From assembly GCF_030014915.1 (NCBI RefSeq), contig NZ_JAGIXS010000007.1, forward strand, positions 124,001 to 188,000: a DNA stretch of 64,000 nucleotides, given 5' to 3'. The DNA comes from Pelomonas sp. V22 (lineage in GTDB: Bacteria; Pseudomonadota; Gammaproteobacteria; Burkholderiales; Burkholderiaceae_C). A model generated the notes under the pieces. It was not told the DNA's origin. It did no database searches and worked only from the letters and a program-made list of their open reading frames with translations. Numbering within the stretch: position 1 is the first letter of the stretch; each line of letters begins with the position of its first letter. Made by a program: the position numbers and the translations under genes. Of this stretch, positions 8,217 through 17,727 are shown in pieces.

Positions 8217-10211
8217 ATGCAGTATTTCGTCACCGGAGCCACGGGCTTCATCGGCAAGCGCCTGGTCAAGAAGCTCTTGGCGCGGCGCGGCAGCACGGTC
8301 TACTTCCTGCTGCGCGAGGAAAGCCGTGACAAGCTGCCCGAGCTGCTCGAGTACTGGGGCGCCAGCAAGACCCGCGCGATCCCGGTCTTTGGCGACCTCA
8401 CCGGCAAGAAGCTCGGTGTGGCGGCCGACCAGATCAAGGCGCTGAAAGGCAGCATCGATCACGTCTACCACCTGGCCGCCGTCTACGACCTGAAGGCCGA
8501 CGAGGAGTCGCAGGTCCGCACCAACATCGAGGGCACGCGCAGCATGGTCGAGTTCGCGCAGGCGATCGACGCGGGCCATGTGCATCACGTGTCGTCCATC
8601 GCCGCCGCCGGCCTCTACGAGGGCGTGTTCCGCGAGGACATGTTCGACGAAGCCGAGGGCCTGGACCACCCGTACTTCATGACCAAGCACGAGAGCGAGA
8701 AGATCGTGCGCAAGGAGTGCAAGAAGCCCTGGAGCGTCTACCGCCCGGCCATGGTGGTCGGCGACTCGCGCACCGGCGAGATGGACAAGGTCGACGGCCC
8801 CTACTACTTCTTCAAGCCCATCCAGCGCCTGCGCCAGATCCTGCCGCCCTGGATGCCCTCCATCGGCCTGGAAGGCGGCCGCGTCAACATCGTCCCCGTC
8901 GACTTCATCGTCGATGCCCTGGACCACATCAGCCATCAGCAGCGCAAGAGCGGCGGCTGCTTCCATCTGGTGGACCCGGTGGGCTACCGCGTCGGCGACG
9001 TGCTGGACATCTTCAGCAAGGCGGCCCACGCGCCCAAGATGAGCCTCTTCGTCAACGCGGCGCTGCTCGGCTTCATCCCCAAGAGCGTCAAGAAGGGCCT
9101 GATGGCGCTGGCGCCGGTGCGCCGCATCCGAAATGCCGTGATGAAGGACCTGGGCTTGCCCGAGGACCTGTTCCATTTCATCAACTACCCGACCCGCTTC
9201 GACTGCCGCGAGACCACGGCCGCACTCAAGGGCTCAGGCATCGAGTGCCCGAACCTGCACGACTACGCCTGGCGGCTCTGGGACTACTGGGAGCGTCACC
9301 TCGATCCGGCCCTGCTGATCGACCGCAGCCTGAAGGGCACCTGCGGCGGCAAGGTCGTGCTGGTGACCGGCGGCTCCTCGGGCATCGGCCTCGCCGCAGC
9401 CATCAAGTTCGCAGAAGCTGGTGCGATCACCCTGATCTGCGCTCGCGATGAAGTGAAGCTCGCCGAAGCGGTGAAGGAGATCAAGGCCGCCGCCGGTGCC
9501 GATGCGCAGATCCACAGCTACTCGGCCGACATCGCCAACGAGCAGAGCTGCGCCGAGATGATGGCCTGGATCAGCGAGAACTTCGGCGGCGTCGACTTCC
9601 TGATCAACAACGCCGGCCGCTCGATCCGTCGCGCCATCGAAGGCAGCTACGACCGCTTCCACGACTACGAGCGCACCATGCAGCTGAACTACTTCGGCTG
9701 CCTGCGCGTGACCATGGGGCTGCTGCCCGGCATGGTGGCCAAGAAGAAGGGCCACATTGTCAACATCAGCTCGATCGGCGTGCTGACCAATGCGCCGCGC
9801 TTCTCGGCCTACGTGGCCTCCAAGGCCGCGCTCGACGCCTGGACCCGATGCGCGTCGAGCGAGTACGCCGACCTCGGCATCACCTTCACCACGATCAACA
9901 TGCCGCTGGTGCGCACGCCGATGATTGCGCCGACCAAGATCTACAACAACGTGCCGACGCTGGCGCCCGAGGAAGCGGCCGACATGATCGCCCAGGCCTG
10001 CATCAGCAAGCCGGTGCGCATCGCCACGCGCCTCGGCATCACCGGCGAGTTGATGCACGCCCTGGTGCCGCGCGTGGCCCAGATCGTGATGAACACCAGC
10101 TTCCGCATGTTCCCCGACAGCGACGCCGCCAAGGGCGAGAAGGGCGGCAAACCGCAACTCTCGGCCGAGGCGATTGCGCTGCAGCAGATGATGAAGGGCA
10201 TCCACTTCTGA
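8217..10211 (+). CDS. Two-domain SDR protein, probable alcohol-forming fatty acyl-CoA reductase
   Basis: A 664-residue fusion of two Rossmann domains. The N-terminal extended-SDR domain has GATGFIG at 7-13 and the Y153-x3-K157 pair. The C-terminal classical SDR has TGGSSGIG at 384-391, NNAG near 464, a catalytic serine in NISS, and Y532-x3-K536. The domain order and long identical-looking segments (MDKVDGPYYFFK, NYPTRFD, MQLNYFG, a C-terminal MKGIH) match, from memory, the Marinobacter-type reductase that converts fatty acyl-CoA to fatty alcohol for wax esters. A plain SDR oxidoreductase is the alternative. The ATG at 8217 is supported by GGAG at 8207-8210, six bases upstream. A strong terminator follows. 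No wax synthase is in the window. Confidence 0.85.
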   Translation: MQYFVTGATGFIGKRLVKKLLARRGSTVYFLLREESRDKLPELLEYWGASKTRAIPVFGDLTGKKLGVAADQIKALKGSIDHVYHLAAVYDLKADEESQVRTNIEGTRSMVEFAQAIDAGHVHHVSSIAAAGLYEGVFREDMFDEAEGLDHPYFMTKHESEKIVRKECKKPWSVYRPAMVVGDSRTGEMDKVDGPYYFFKPIQRLRQILPPWMPSIGLEGGRVNIVPVDFIVDALDHISHQQRKSGGCFHLVDPVGYRVGDVLDIFSKAAHAPKMSLFVNAALLGFIPKSVKKGLMALAPVRRIRNAVMKDLGLPEDLFHFINYPTRFDCRETTAALKGSGIECPNLHDYAWRLWDYWERHLDPALLIDRSLKGTCGGKVVLVTGGSSGIGLAAAIKFAEAGAITLICARDEVKLAEAVKEIKAAAGADAQIHSYSADIANEQSCAEMMAWISENFGGVDFLINNAGRSIRRAIEGSYDRFHDYERTMQLNYFGCLRVTMGLLPGMVAKKKGHIVNISSIGVLTNAPRFSAYVASKAALDAWTRCASSEYADLGITFTTINMPLVRTPMIAPTKIYNNVPTLAPEEAADMIAQACISKPVRIATRLGITGELMHALVPRVAQIVMNTSFRMFPDSDAAKGEKGGKPQLSAEAIALQQMMKGIHF

Positions 10212-10235
10212 GGTCCGCCTGATCTTCGCCCTTGG

Positions 10236-10270
10236 GCCCGCCCCGAGCCTTTGCTCGGGGCGGGCTTTTT
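10236..10270 (+). terminator. Rho-independent terminator after the acyl reductase gene
   Basis: A 13-bp perfect GC-rich stem (10236-10248 with 10253-10265), a 4-base loop and TTTTT followed by GCTTTTG. It begins 24 bases past the stop. Confidence 0.92.
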
Positions 10271-10441
10271 GCTTTTGCTGGGAAGCTGTCCCTGCCGACT
10301 GCAGCGATGGCATCGTTGCAGTTGCGTCGACTCGGAGGCTATGCATAATTTCGCTGTTAGCGTCCAAATACAGGACCTACGTGCACGACAACAACACCGG
10401 TGGCGCGACGCGGGTCGCGAGAGCCGATTGAGGGAGGTTCC

Positions 10442-13400
10442 ATGTTTCCATCTGGCTATGGACGAGTGCCTGCGTGGGCGCTGCGACTTGTGCTGCTCAT
10501 GCTCGTCGCACTGTTGGGTGCCTGCGGTGGAGGCGGTGCTGGCAGTGGCAGTGGCAGTGGCATCGGAACTTCACCGGGCCCCGACATCACCCCGACGCCC
10601 GTGGTGGCGCCCGGCGCATCCATTGTGGCCGTCGTCACAAGCCCCGCACTTGTCGGGGATACGGTCAAGTTCACGGGGGTGCCCACCGGCAGCCGTTCAC
10701 CGCTGAGCCTGGACTGGGACTTCGGCGACGGCGGTGTCGCCACGGCAGGGACCGCCGTCGAGCACAGCTATGCGGCGGCTGGCACCTACCGCGTCACTTT
10801 TCGCGTCACGGACGCTGCCGGCGTCCGCGCCACGGCGACGACCTCGGTGGTCATCGAGCCGCGCACCGGCTTGAGCATTGCGACCGACCGCAACGATTAC
10901 ACCGTGGGCCAGACCGTGCGCCTGTCGCCGTCCGGCGACTACCGGAACGCCAAGACCTACGACTGGGACTTTGGCGACGGTCGGCGGGCTAGTGGCCCGG
11001 AGGCCGAAGTGGCCTACGCGGCGTTGGGCCAGCACACGGTCACCTTGGTGGCGACCTATGAGCAGGGTTTCCAGCGCAAGGCGCAGGCAACCGTCGGTGT
11101 GTCCACCAACACTCCCACCTTCGCGCTTAGCGCGCCGGCTGTCATCTACCCCTTGCGTGCCGCCAGCCTGACGGCGACGCCGGGTTCCGAGGTTGGTGGC
11201 CGCACGGACTGGAACTTCGGCGACGGCAGCAGCCTCGCGCAAGGCGCAGCGGACGTCCCGCACACCTATGCTCGGTCCGGTACCTACCAGGTGACGGCCA
11301 CCCGCACCAACAAGACGGGCTTCCAGTACACGGCCACCATGTCGATCACGGTGCTGCCGCCGCCTCCACCTTCAGGCCTGACGCTGGAATCGGCCCAACT
11401 GCAGGTGCTGCCGGGGCAGAGCAGTGCAGAGGTCAGCTTCGTCGGTCGTGTTGCCAACGACGCCGGTGATCTGGGGACCCTTTACACCTGGGATTTCGGC
11501 GATGGCTCGCGGTCTTCCCAAAGTGCGGTGCCGTCCGCAAGCCACACCTATGCCAGCGCGGGCAGCTACGTCGTCACCCTGACGGCCACCAACTCCTACG
11601 GGCTGTCGGCCACCGGCACCGCCACCGTCAGCATCGGGCCGCGCCAGGTTCTCAAGCTGCTGGCCGGCCAGGGCGTCACGGGCACGCTGATCGACGGCCC
11701 CGCGCTGTCGGCCCGCTTCTTGCGGCCCGAGGTCATGAGTTTCGATGCGGACGGCAATCTCTTCATCAGCGATCACGGCAACGGTGTCGTGCGCAAGCTG
11801 TCGGCTCAGGGTGAGGTGTCCACCGTGCAAATACCTGACGGCTCCGGCTTGGAGAAGTCTGGCTCTGCGCGCTACTTCCAGGTGGCTGCGTTTGGCAGCG
11901 GTGAGCTCATTGCATCAGGCTACGACGGGAACAGCACCAGCTTCGTTCGGGTCAATCCGGACGGCAGCAGCGTGCCCGACAACCGTTTCTCCCCAGTGCC
12001 TTACGTGACTGCGTTCGCCCGAGCGCCCTCGGGTGCGATAGCGATCGCCGCCGGGGTGCAGATCTGGCTGCTGGAACCCAATGGCAAGCTTGCCGTGCTG
12101 GCCGGAGATCGCCTTTCCAGCGGCAATATCGACGGTCCGGGCTGGGCAGCAAGATTCGCTTACATCAGGCAAATGGGCTTCGACGCTGCGGGCACGCTGT
12201 ATGTCGCCGACCGGACCCGCATTCGCAAGGTGGCACAGGATGGCACCGTGACGTCCTTGGCCGGCCATTTCTTGATCGACTCCCCCAGGGATGGCATCGG
12301 GAGCGATGCCAGGCTCGGGGTGATTGATGATTTCGCCGTAGCGCCGGATGGCACGGTCTACATGCTCTCGGCTGAAAGCATTCGCCAGATCAACCCGTCC
12401 GGTGAGGTGCGTACGCTGCCGATATCGTTGCAATTCCCAAATCGCGATGCATCTGTAACGCGGGGCATTGCCTTGTCGCCGGACGGGACGCTATTCGTTT
12501 CAGACTGGAACAAGGGCGTCATTCGCCGTATCAATGGCGACGGCAGCCTGACCACAGTCGCTGGTCGCGAGTGGATCAGCAGGCGGGTCGATGGGCAGGG
12601 CGCCGTGGCCGTGTTTTTCCAGCCTACGGGCATCGCACAAGGGCCCAGCGGGGCGCTGTATGTCGCGGATGCCGGCAACAGAGCGCTCCGCAAGGTCACG
12701 CTCGGTGGCGAGGTGAGCACGCTGGCCATGTTCCCTGGCAGCGATACGGTGCAGTTCAGAAAACCCCTGGACCCCCGCAGCGCGTTGCTGGGGGGCGTGG
12801 CCGTCGACGATCAGGAGAATGTCTACGTCGCCGATACCTTGATGCATGTGATCCGCAAGGTCTCGCCCAACGGGACTTCGACCGTGCTCGCTGGCCTGGC
12901 CAACACGACAGGCGCCTCTGACGGTGTTGGGACCGAGGCCCGTTTCGATGGGCCGATGGGGGTGGCCGTCGATGCGGCGCGCAACGTCTATGTGAGCGAC
13001 GCCCGCAACTATTTGATTCGCAAGATCACGCCGGCCGGCAAGGTCACGACCCTCGCAGGCTTGGTCGGAAAATGGGGCAGCAGTGATGGTGTCGGCGGAG
13101 ATGCCTCCTTCTGGTTCCCGACATCACTGGCGGCAGCACCCGACGGCACTCTTTGGGTCGCAGACCGTGACAACCAACTGTTGCGCAAGATCACGCCAGA
13201 TGGTGCGGTGACGACGGTGGCCGGTATAAGGCCCGATTGCTACGTTGACGGGCCTGTGGGCAAGACCTGCATACAGTACCCACTCAGCCTGTCGTACGAC
13301 GCCAGCACCGGCGATGTGTATGTGATCTCGTCCGATGGCGTTGAGCGCCTGCGCGCCAATGGCCGGTACGAAACGCTGATGCCGGTCGGGAAGCATGGCC

Positions 13401-13522
13401 GGCCGGTTTTGGGACAGCTGCCCGCTTTTGTCGGGGAAGCCTACGGTGTCGCCGTGCTGTCCAACGGCCAGATCGCCGTGACCTCGGGCAACGCGGTGCT
13501 GATCACATCCTTCGGGCCTTGA
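10442..13522 (+). CDS. Lipoprotein with four PKD domains and an NHL-repeat C-terminal half
   Basis: A 1026-residue surface or periplasmic lipoprotein. The signal peptide ends in the lipobox LLGAC with Cys28, followed by a Gly/Ser linker. Four PKD-type beta domains follow at roughly 60-140, 145-220, 230-312 and 320-405, each with the signature W-[DN]-FGDG. From about 415 to the end are NHL-type repeats (GPMGVAVDAARNVYVSDARNYLIRKITPAG and similar) that should form one or two beta-propellers. PKD and NHL parts usually mediate binding rather than catalysis, and I see no enzyme motif. The ATG at 10442 has GGGAGG four bases upstream. A possible promoter is TTGCGT (10322) and CATAAT (10344), 16 bases apart. 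It is flanked by unrelated genes and appears monocistronic. Confidence 0.88.
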   Translation: MFPSGYGRVPAWALRLVLLMLVALLGACGGGGAGSGSGSGIGTSPGPDITPTPVVAPGASIVAVVTSPALVGDTVKFTGVPTGSRSPLSLDWDFGDGGVATAGTAVEHSYAAAGTYRVTFRVTDAAGVRATATTSVVIEPRTGLSIATDRNDYTVGQTVRLSPSGDYRNAKTYDWDFGDGRRASGPEAEVAYAALGQHTVTLVATYEQGFQRKAQATVGVSTNTPTFALSAPAVIYPLRAASLTATPGSEVGGRTDWNFGDGSSLAQGAADVPHTYARSGTYQVTATRTNKTGFQYTATMSITVLPPPPPSGLTLESAQLQVLPGQSSAEVSFVGRVANDAGDLGTLYTWDFGDGSRSSQSAVPSASHTYASAGSYVVTLTATNSYGLSATGTATVSIGPRQVLKLLAGQGVTGTLIDGPALSARFLRPEVMSFDADGNLFISDHGNGVVRKLSAQGEVSTVQIPDGSGLEKSGSARYFQVAAFGSGELIASGYDGNSTSFVRVNPDGSSVPDNRFSPVPYVTAFARAPSGAIAIAAGVQIWLLEPNGKLAVLAGDRLSSGNIDGPGWAARFAYIRQMGFDAAGTLYVADRTRIRKVAQDGTVTSLAGHFLIDSPRDGIGSDARLGVIDDFAVAPDGTVYMLSAESIRQINPSGEVRTLPISLQFPNRDASVTRGIALSPDGTLFVSDWNKGVIRRINGDGSLTTVAGREWISRRVDGQGAVAVFFQPTGIAQGPSGALYVADAGNRALRKVTLGGEVSTLAMFPGSDTVQFRKPLDPRSALLGGVAVDDQENVYVADTLMHVIRKVSPNGTSTVLAGLANTTGASDGVGTEARFDGPMGVAVDAARNVYVSDARNYLIRKITPAGKVTTLAGLVGKWGSSDGVGGDASFWFPTSLAAAPDGTLWVADRDNQLLRKITPDGAVTTVAGIRPDCYVDGPVGKTCIQYPLSLSYDASTGDVYVISSDGVERLRANGRYETLMPVGKHGRPVLGQLPAFVGEAYGVAVLSNGQIAVTSGNAVLITSFGP

Positions 13523-13569
13523 GGCAGCCGTGCTGTTTGGCGCCCCTCCTGAGCGGACAGGCCGGCCGC

Positions 13570-16365
13570 TCAGGGCCCCTTGAGCTCGCGCAATTTGCCG
13601 CTTGCAATCGCCGCCTCGGGGTCATGCAGCCAGGCCTTGAGCTCGGCCTGGGCTGGTGGCGGCAGGGCCTCGGAAGCGGCCAGGCCGACCCAGCGGTTGC
13701 GGCCCGCCCGCTTGGCGCGGTAGAGGCACTGGTCGGCCAGCTCGACCACCTCGGCCCAGCCCAGCAGCTGGGGTGCTGCGCCAACGAAGGGGTAGGCCGC
13801 AAAGCCGACCGAGCAGGTCTTGTGCAGGGTGAGACCCTGCTCCAGCACAAAGGGCTGGTCGTCCACGGCCGCGCGGATGCGCTCGGCGATCAGGCCGGCC
13901 TCGGCCCGGTCGCTCAGTCGGGCCACCATCAGGAACTCCTCGCCGCCCCAGCGCACCAGGTAGTCCGATTCGCGCGAGACCTCGCGCAGCCGCTCGCACA
14001 CCTGCACCAGCACCTGGTCGCCGGCGGCATGGCCATGCTCGTCGTTGACGGCCTTGAAGTGGTCGATGTCGACCATGAAGAACAGCAGGTCGGCCTCCTT
14101 CGGCGTGGCGGGCGGCTGCTGGCGCGACGCGTCCTCGTAGCGGCGCAGGCTGATGCTGGTGTCGGCGTCCAGTTGCTGCAACAGGAAGCGGCGGTTGCGC
14201 AGGCCGGTCAGCGGGTCGCTGAGGCTGGCTTCCTCCAGCCTGGCCTGCGTGGCGCGCAGGGCCTTCAGCGTGGCCTCCAGCTTGCGGTAGGTGTTGGCGT
14301 TGTCCATGGCGATGGCGCCATAGGCACAGAGCGTGCGGAAGATCTGCCGTTCGCGCTCGCCATAGGCCTGCTGACGCGGCGACTGGATGGTCATCACGCC
14401 CAGCACGCGCTCGTTCACCATCAAGGGGGCGTAGAGCAGGGAGAGCGAGGGCAGGGTGCCCGGCACATGAGCCGGGCTGCGCTCCTCCGGCGAGCGCTCC
14501 AGCATGATCTCCTGCCGCTCGCGTGCACAGCGCGCGGCATGGGCGACCGGATCGTCGAGGCGCTGCGGACGCAGCGACAGACGCCGGCCTGCCTCGCTGG
14601 CGTAGATGCAGCGAAGCTCTTCGCCGGCCTCGTCCATCACGAAGATGGCCATGGCGGTCACATCCAGCAACTCGTGCACCGGGGTGTGCAGCGCCAGGCA
14701 GACGGATTCGGCGTCCAGCTTTGCCGTGATGGCCTGGCCGATCACGCCCAGGCGCTCCAGCGTCAGGCCTTGCTCATGCAGCAGGGCGGCGCGGCGCGCC
14801 TCGGCGCTGGCCAGCTGCTTGTGGTGCTCGGCCTCGGCGCGCGCGCTGTCGGCCGCATAGCGCAGCTGCATGGCGATCAGGCGTTCGGCTGCCTCGCGGC
14901 TGTGCTGCTTCTCGCGCGCGGCGGCGGCCTGCACAGCCATGCCATAGGCCTGCGGAAAGCGGGCCACGCGCGCGTACTCGCCGGCCAGGGCCGACAAGAG
15001 CTCGGGCGGAGGCAGCAGGCCCTCGATGCGGCGTGAGATCTCGAGCGCCCGCTCCAGGCAGGCCAGCGGCAGGTCCGCGGGGCCATGGCGCTCGGGGTCC
15101 ATGCCGGCCCGGCTGCGGATCTGGGCCAGCACCATCAGGGCCTCGATCTGGCGGTCCGGCATGCCGACCGTCTGCGCCGTCTGCAAGGAAGCTTCGGCCA
15201 TGGCCTCGGCCTCCTGCCATTGGCCCAGTTCCGCCAGTGCCTTGGCCTTGCCGCGATTCGCTTCCAGCAGGCCGATGTGGCCGGTGTCGCGGGCCGTCTC
15301 GGGCATTTCCTCGAACAGGCGCAGGGCGAGCTGGTTGTCGCCCCGGTCCAGCGCCAGCTCGGCGCGGCAGCTCAGCAGCATCGCGTAATTGCGCGAGCGG
15401 CCCAGCGGCGCGAGGATTTGCTGAGCCTCGTCCAGCGCGCCCTGCGCTTGCTCCAGCCGGCCGAGTCGGCGCAGGGCCTCGCCCATCTGGGCCAGGCAGG
15501 CGCCGAGGCCTTGGGGCCAGCCGCAGCTGCGCGCCAGCTCCAGGCCGCGCTGCACCCAGTCCAGCGAAGCCTCGTGATCGTTCAGCTTGCCGAAGGCATT
15601 GCTGGCGTTGGCGGCGGCCGTGATGGCGTTGTAGAGCTGGCCGGTCTGGAGGGCCAGCTCGTGCACCCGCATGAACAGCCGGATGGCGCGCGCGAAATCG
15701 CCACCCAGGTAGGCCCTTGTGGCCTGGTAGAGATACAGGGCGGCCTGCCCGCAGAGCGGCTCGGCCGCCACGTCGTCTGCGAAATGCCGGCCCCAGCGCT
15801 GCTCGCTGGTCAGCAGGCTGCGAAAGGCATCCAGCCGCGCCAGCGTGGCCTCGAAGCACAGCAGGCGACCGCTCTCGCGCGCGGCACGGGCGCAGGCGAT
15901 GGCGTCCTGCAGATTGCGATCGCGCAGCTCGGCCTGGCCGGCCGAGCCGTTCAGCGCGCTGAGCAACCAGTGCGCGTCTGCCTGGCCCAGCAGGTCGCCC
16001 TCCTGTTCGAAGCGCGACAGCGCACGGCGGGTGCTGTCAAGCCCGGTGGCGTAGTCGGCCGCCGCGAACTGCAGCTCGGCGCGCACCAGGTCCATGCGCG
16101 CGAGCAGCAGCGGCTCTGTCGCGGCCGTGCTGCCGGCCGCAATTTCCGCTTGCAGCGTGTCGGCCAATTGCAGCGCACGCCGGCCGTCGCGCTCGCGCAG
16201 CTGCCAGGCCAGTTGGGCCAGGCCTTGCAAGCGTTCGGGGCCCTGCAGCTCGGGCAGGGCGGCTTCCAGGCGGGCGAGCGTGTCGTCGGTGCCGAACAGC
16301 TGCAGCGGCGACTCCAGCACGCCCTGGCCGGGCGCCTTGGGGCGATCGGTGTCGGTTGCTTTCAT
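13570..16365 (-). CDS. TPR-GAF-GGDEF diguanylate cyclase
   Basis: A 931-residue soluble protein. Residues about 20-530 are helical repeats of the tetratricopeptide kind (ALDEAQQILAPLG, ASLDWVQRGLELARS and others). Next come a helical linker (about 530-570) and a GAF-like sensory domain (about 570-720, with LLDVTAMAIFVMDEAGEELRC). The C-terminal GGDEF domain has GGEEF at residues 807-811 in the active form. It should synthesise cyclic di-GMP from two GTP. There is no membrane segment or signal peptide, so the input is cytoplasmic. It is divergent from the saccharopine-dehydrogenase-like gene with 90 bases between the starts. The start at 16363-16365 was preferred to an upstream one lacking repeat-like sequence. 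Confidence 0.92.
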   Translation of the reverse strand: MKATDTDRPKAPGQGVLESPLQLFGTDDTLARLEAALPELQGPERLQGLAQLAWQLRERDGRRALQLADTLQAEIAAGSTAATEPLLLARMDLVRAELQFAAADYATGLDSTRRALSRFEQEGDLLGQADAHWLLSALNGSAGQAELRDRNLQDAIACARAARESGRLLCFEATLARLDAFRSLLTSEQRWGRHFADDVAAEPLCGQAALYLYQATRAYLGGDFARAIRLFMRVHELALQTGQLYNAITAAANASNAFGKLNDHEASLDWVQRGLELARSCGWPQGLGACLAQMGEALRRLGRLEQAQGALDEAQQILAPLGRSRNYAMLLSCRAELALDRGDNQLALRLFEEMPETARDTGHIGLLEANRGKAKALAELGQWQEAEAMAEASLQTAQTVGMPDRQIEALMVLAQIRSRAGMDPERHGPADLPLACLERALEISRRIEGLLPPPELLSALAGEYARVARFPQAYGMAVQAAAAREKQHSREAAERLIAMQLRYAADSARAEAEHHKQLASAEARRAALLHEQGLTLERLGVIGQAITAKLDAESVCLALHTPVHELLDVTAMAIFVMDEAGEELRCIYASEAGRRLSLRPQRLDDPVAHAARCARERQEIMLERSPEERSPAHVPGTLPSLSLLYAPLMVNERVLGVMTIQSPRQQAYGERERQIFRTLCAYGAIAMDNANTYRKLEATLKALRATQARLEEASLSDPLTGLRNRRFLLQQLDADTSISLRRYEDASRQQPPATPKEADLLFFMVDIDHFKAVNDEHGHAAGDQVLVQVCERLREVSRESDYLVRWGGEEFLMVARLSDRAEAGLIAERIRAAVDDQPFVLEQGLTLHKTCSVGFAAYPFVGAAPQLLGWAEVVELADQCLYRAKRAGRNRWVGLAASEALPPPAQAELKAWLHDPEAAIASGKLRELKGP

Positions 16366-16455
16366 CGGCGTTAGGCCTCGCCAGAAAAGGGCGAGTGCGG
16401 TGGGATGCCCGAGTGTAGGTGCTGGCTGACAATGGGCTTGCAGCAAGGAGCACGC

Positions 16456-17679
16456 ATGTCCCAACGCCCGTTTGATCTGGTCCTGTTCGGCGCCAGCGGC
16501 TTCACCGGCCGCCTGGTCGCCGAGTACCTGTTGCAGCGCGAGGGCGCTGCCGGTCCCTTGCGCTGGGCCCTGGCCGGCCGCAGCCCGGGCAAGCTGGCTG
16601 AGCTACGGCGCGAGTTGGGCGCCCCCGAGTCGCTGCCGCTCTTGCAGGCCGATGCCGGCGACGCGGCCGCGCTGGCCGCCCTGGTGGCGCAGGCCCGCGT
16701 GGTCATCACCACGGTCGGACCCTACCAGCTGCATGGCGAGGCCCTGGCCCGCGCCTGCGCCGAGGCGGGCACCGACTATGTGGACCTCTGCGGCGAGCCG
16801 CTGTGGATGGCGCGGATGATCCCGCTCCTGCAGCCGCTGGCCGCTGCGAGCGGCGCCCGCATCGTGTTCTCCTGCGGCTTCGATTCCATCCCCTTCGACC
16901 TTGGCGTGCTCTACCTGCAGGAACAGGCCCGTGAGCGTTTGGGTGCCATCTGCCCCGAGGTGCATGGCCTGGTGCGCGTCATCAAGGGCACGGCCTCGGG
17001 CGGCACGCTGGCCAGTGGCATGGAGACCTTCAAGGCCATGGCCCGCGACCCGCAACTGGCGCGCCTGCAGGCCGATCCGTTTGCATTGACGCCGGGCTTC
17101 CGTGGCCCGGCCCAGCCGGAGGGCGAGCGCGCCGCCTTCGATGACTGGGCGCAGGCCTGGACCGGCCCTTTCGTGATGGCCACGATCAACACCAAGAACG
17201 TGCATCGCAGCAATGCCCTGCGCGGCCATCCCTGGGGCCGGGACTTCATCTACAGCGAGCGCCTGTGGACCGGTGCGGGCCCGGCGGGCGAAAAGCGCGC
17301 CCGCCGACTGGCCCGCCAATCGCGCCTGCAGAGCGCCCTGCTCGGCTTCGCGCCGACGCGAGCCCTGCTGCGCCGCTTCGTGCTGGCCAAGCCCGGCGAA
17401 GGCCCGGATGCCGCCGCTCGCGAGCGCGGCCGCTACGAGCTGGTCTTCATCGGCAAGACGGCCCGGGGTCAGGTCTTGCGGGCCGTGGTCAAGGGCGACC
17501 GCGACCCTGGCTACGGCTCGACCAGCAAGATGATCAGCGAGGCCGCGCTGTGTCTGCTGGACATAGGTCGCCAGCAGACGCCCGGTGGTGTCTGGACCGC
17601 CGGCGCCGCCCTCGGCCTGGCTCTGCAGCGGCGGCTGGAACAGCGGGCCGGTCTGAGCTTCGAGATCGAGGCCGGCTGA
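16456..17679 (+). CDS. Saccharopine dehydrogenase-like / trans-acting enoyl reductase family oxidoreductase
   Basis: A 407-residue NAD(P)-binding protein with the Rossmann motif GASGFTGR at residues 12-19. The later segments DLCGEPLWM, SCGFDSIPFDLG and the C-terminal GGVWTAGAALG region are typical of the saccharopine-dehydrogenase-like group. That group includes mycobacterial trans-acting enoyl reductases and eukaryotic SCCPDH. The substrate cannot be read from sequence. The ATG at 16456 has AAGGAG at 16445-16450, five bases upstream, a near-ideal ribosome-binding site. It is divergent from the GGDEF gene. Confidence 0.88.
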   Translation: MSQRPFDLVLFGASGFTGRLVAEYLLQREGAAGPLRWALAGRSPGKLAELRRELGAPESLPLLQADAGDAAALAALVAQARVVITTVGPYQLHGEALARACAEAGTDYVDLCGEPLWMARMIPLLQPLAAASGARIVFSCGFDSIPFDLGVLYLQEQARERLGAICPEVHGLVRVIKGTASGGTLASGMETFKAMARDPQLARLQADPFALTPGFRGPAQPEGERAAFDDWAQAWTGPFVMATINTKNVHRSNALRGHPWGRDFIYSERLWTGAGPAGEKRARRLARQSRLQSALLGFAPTRALLRRFVLAKPGEGPDAAARERGRYELVFIGKTARGQVLRAVVKGDRDPGYGSTSKMISEAALCLLDIGRQQTPGGVWTAGAALGLALQRRLEQRAGLSFEIEAG

Positions 17680-17727
17680 CTGCCCCTAAGCCGGGGATGC
17701 CGGCGGCCTTCAGCGCTGCGGCGCGTG

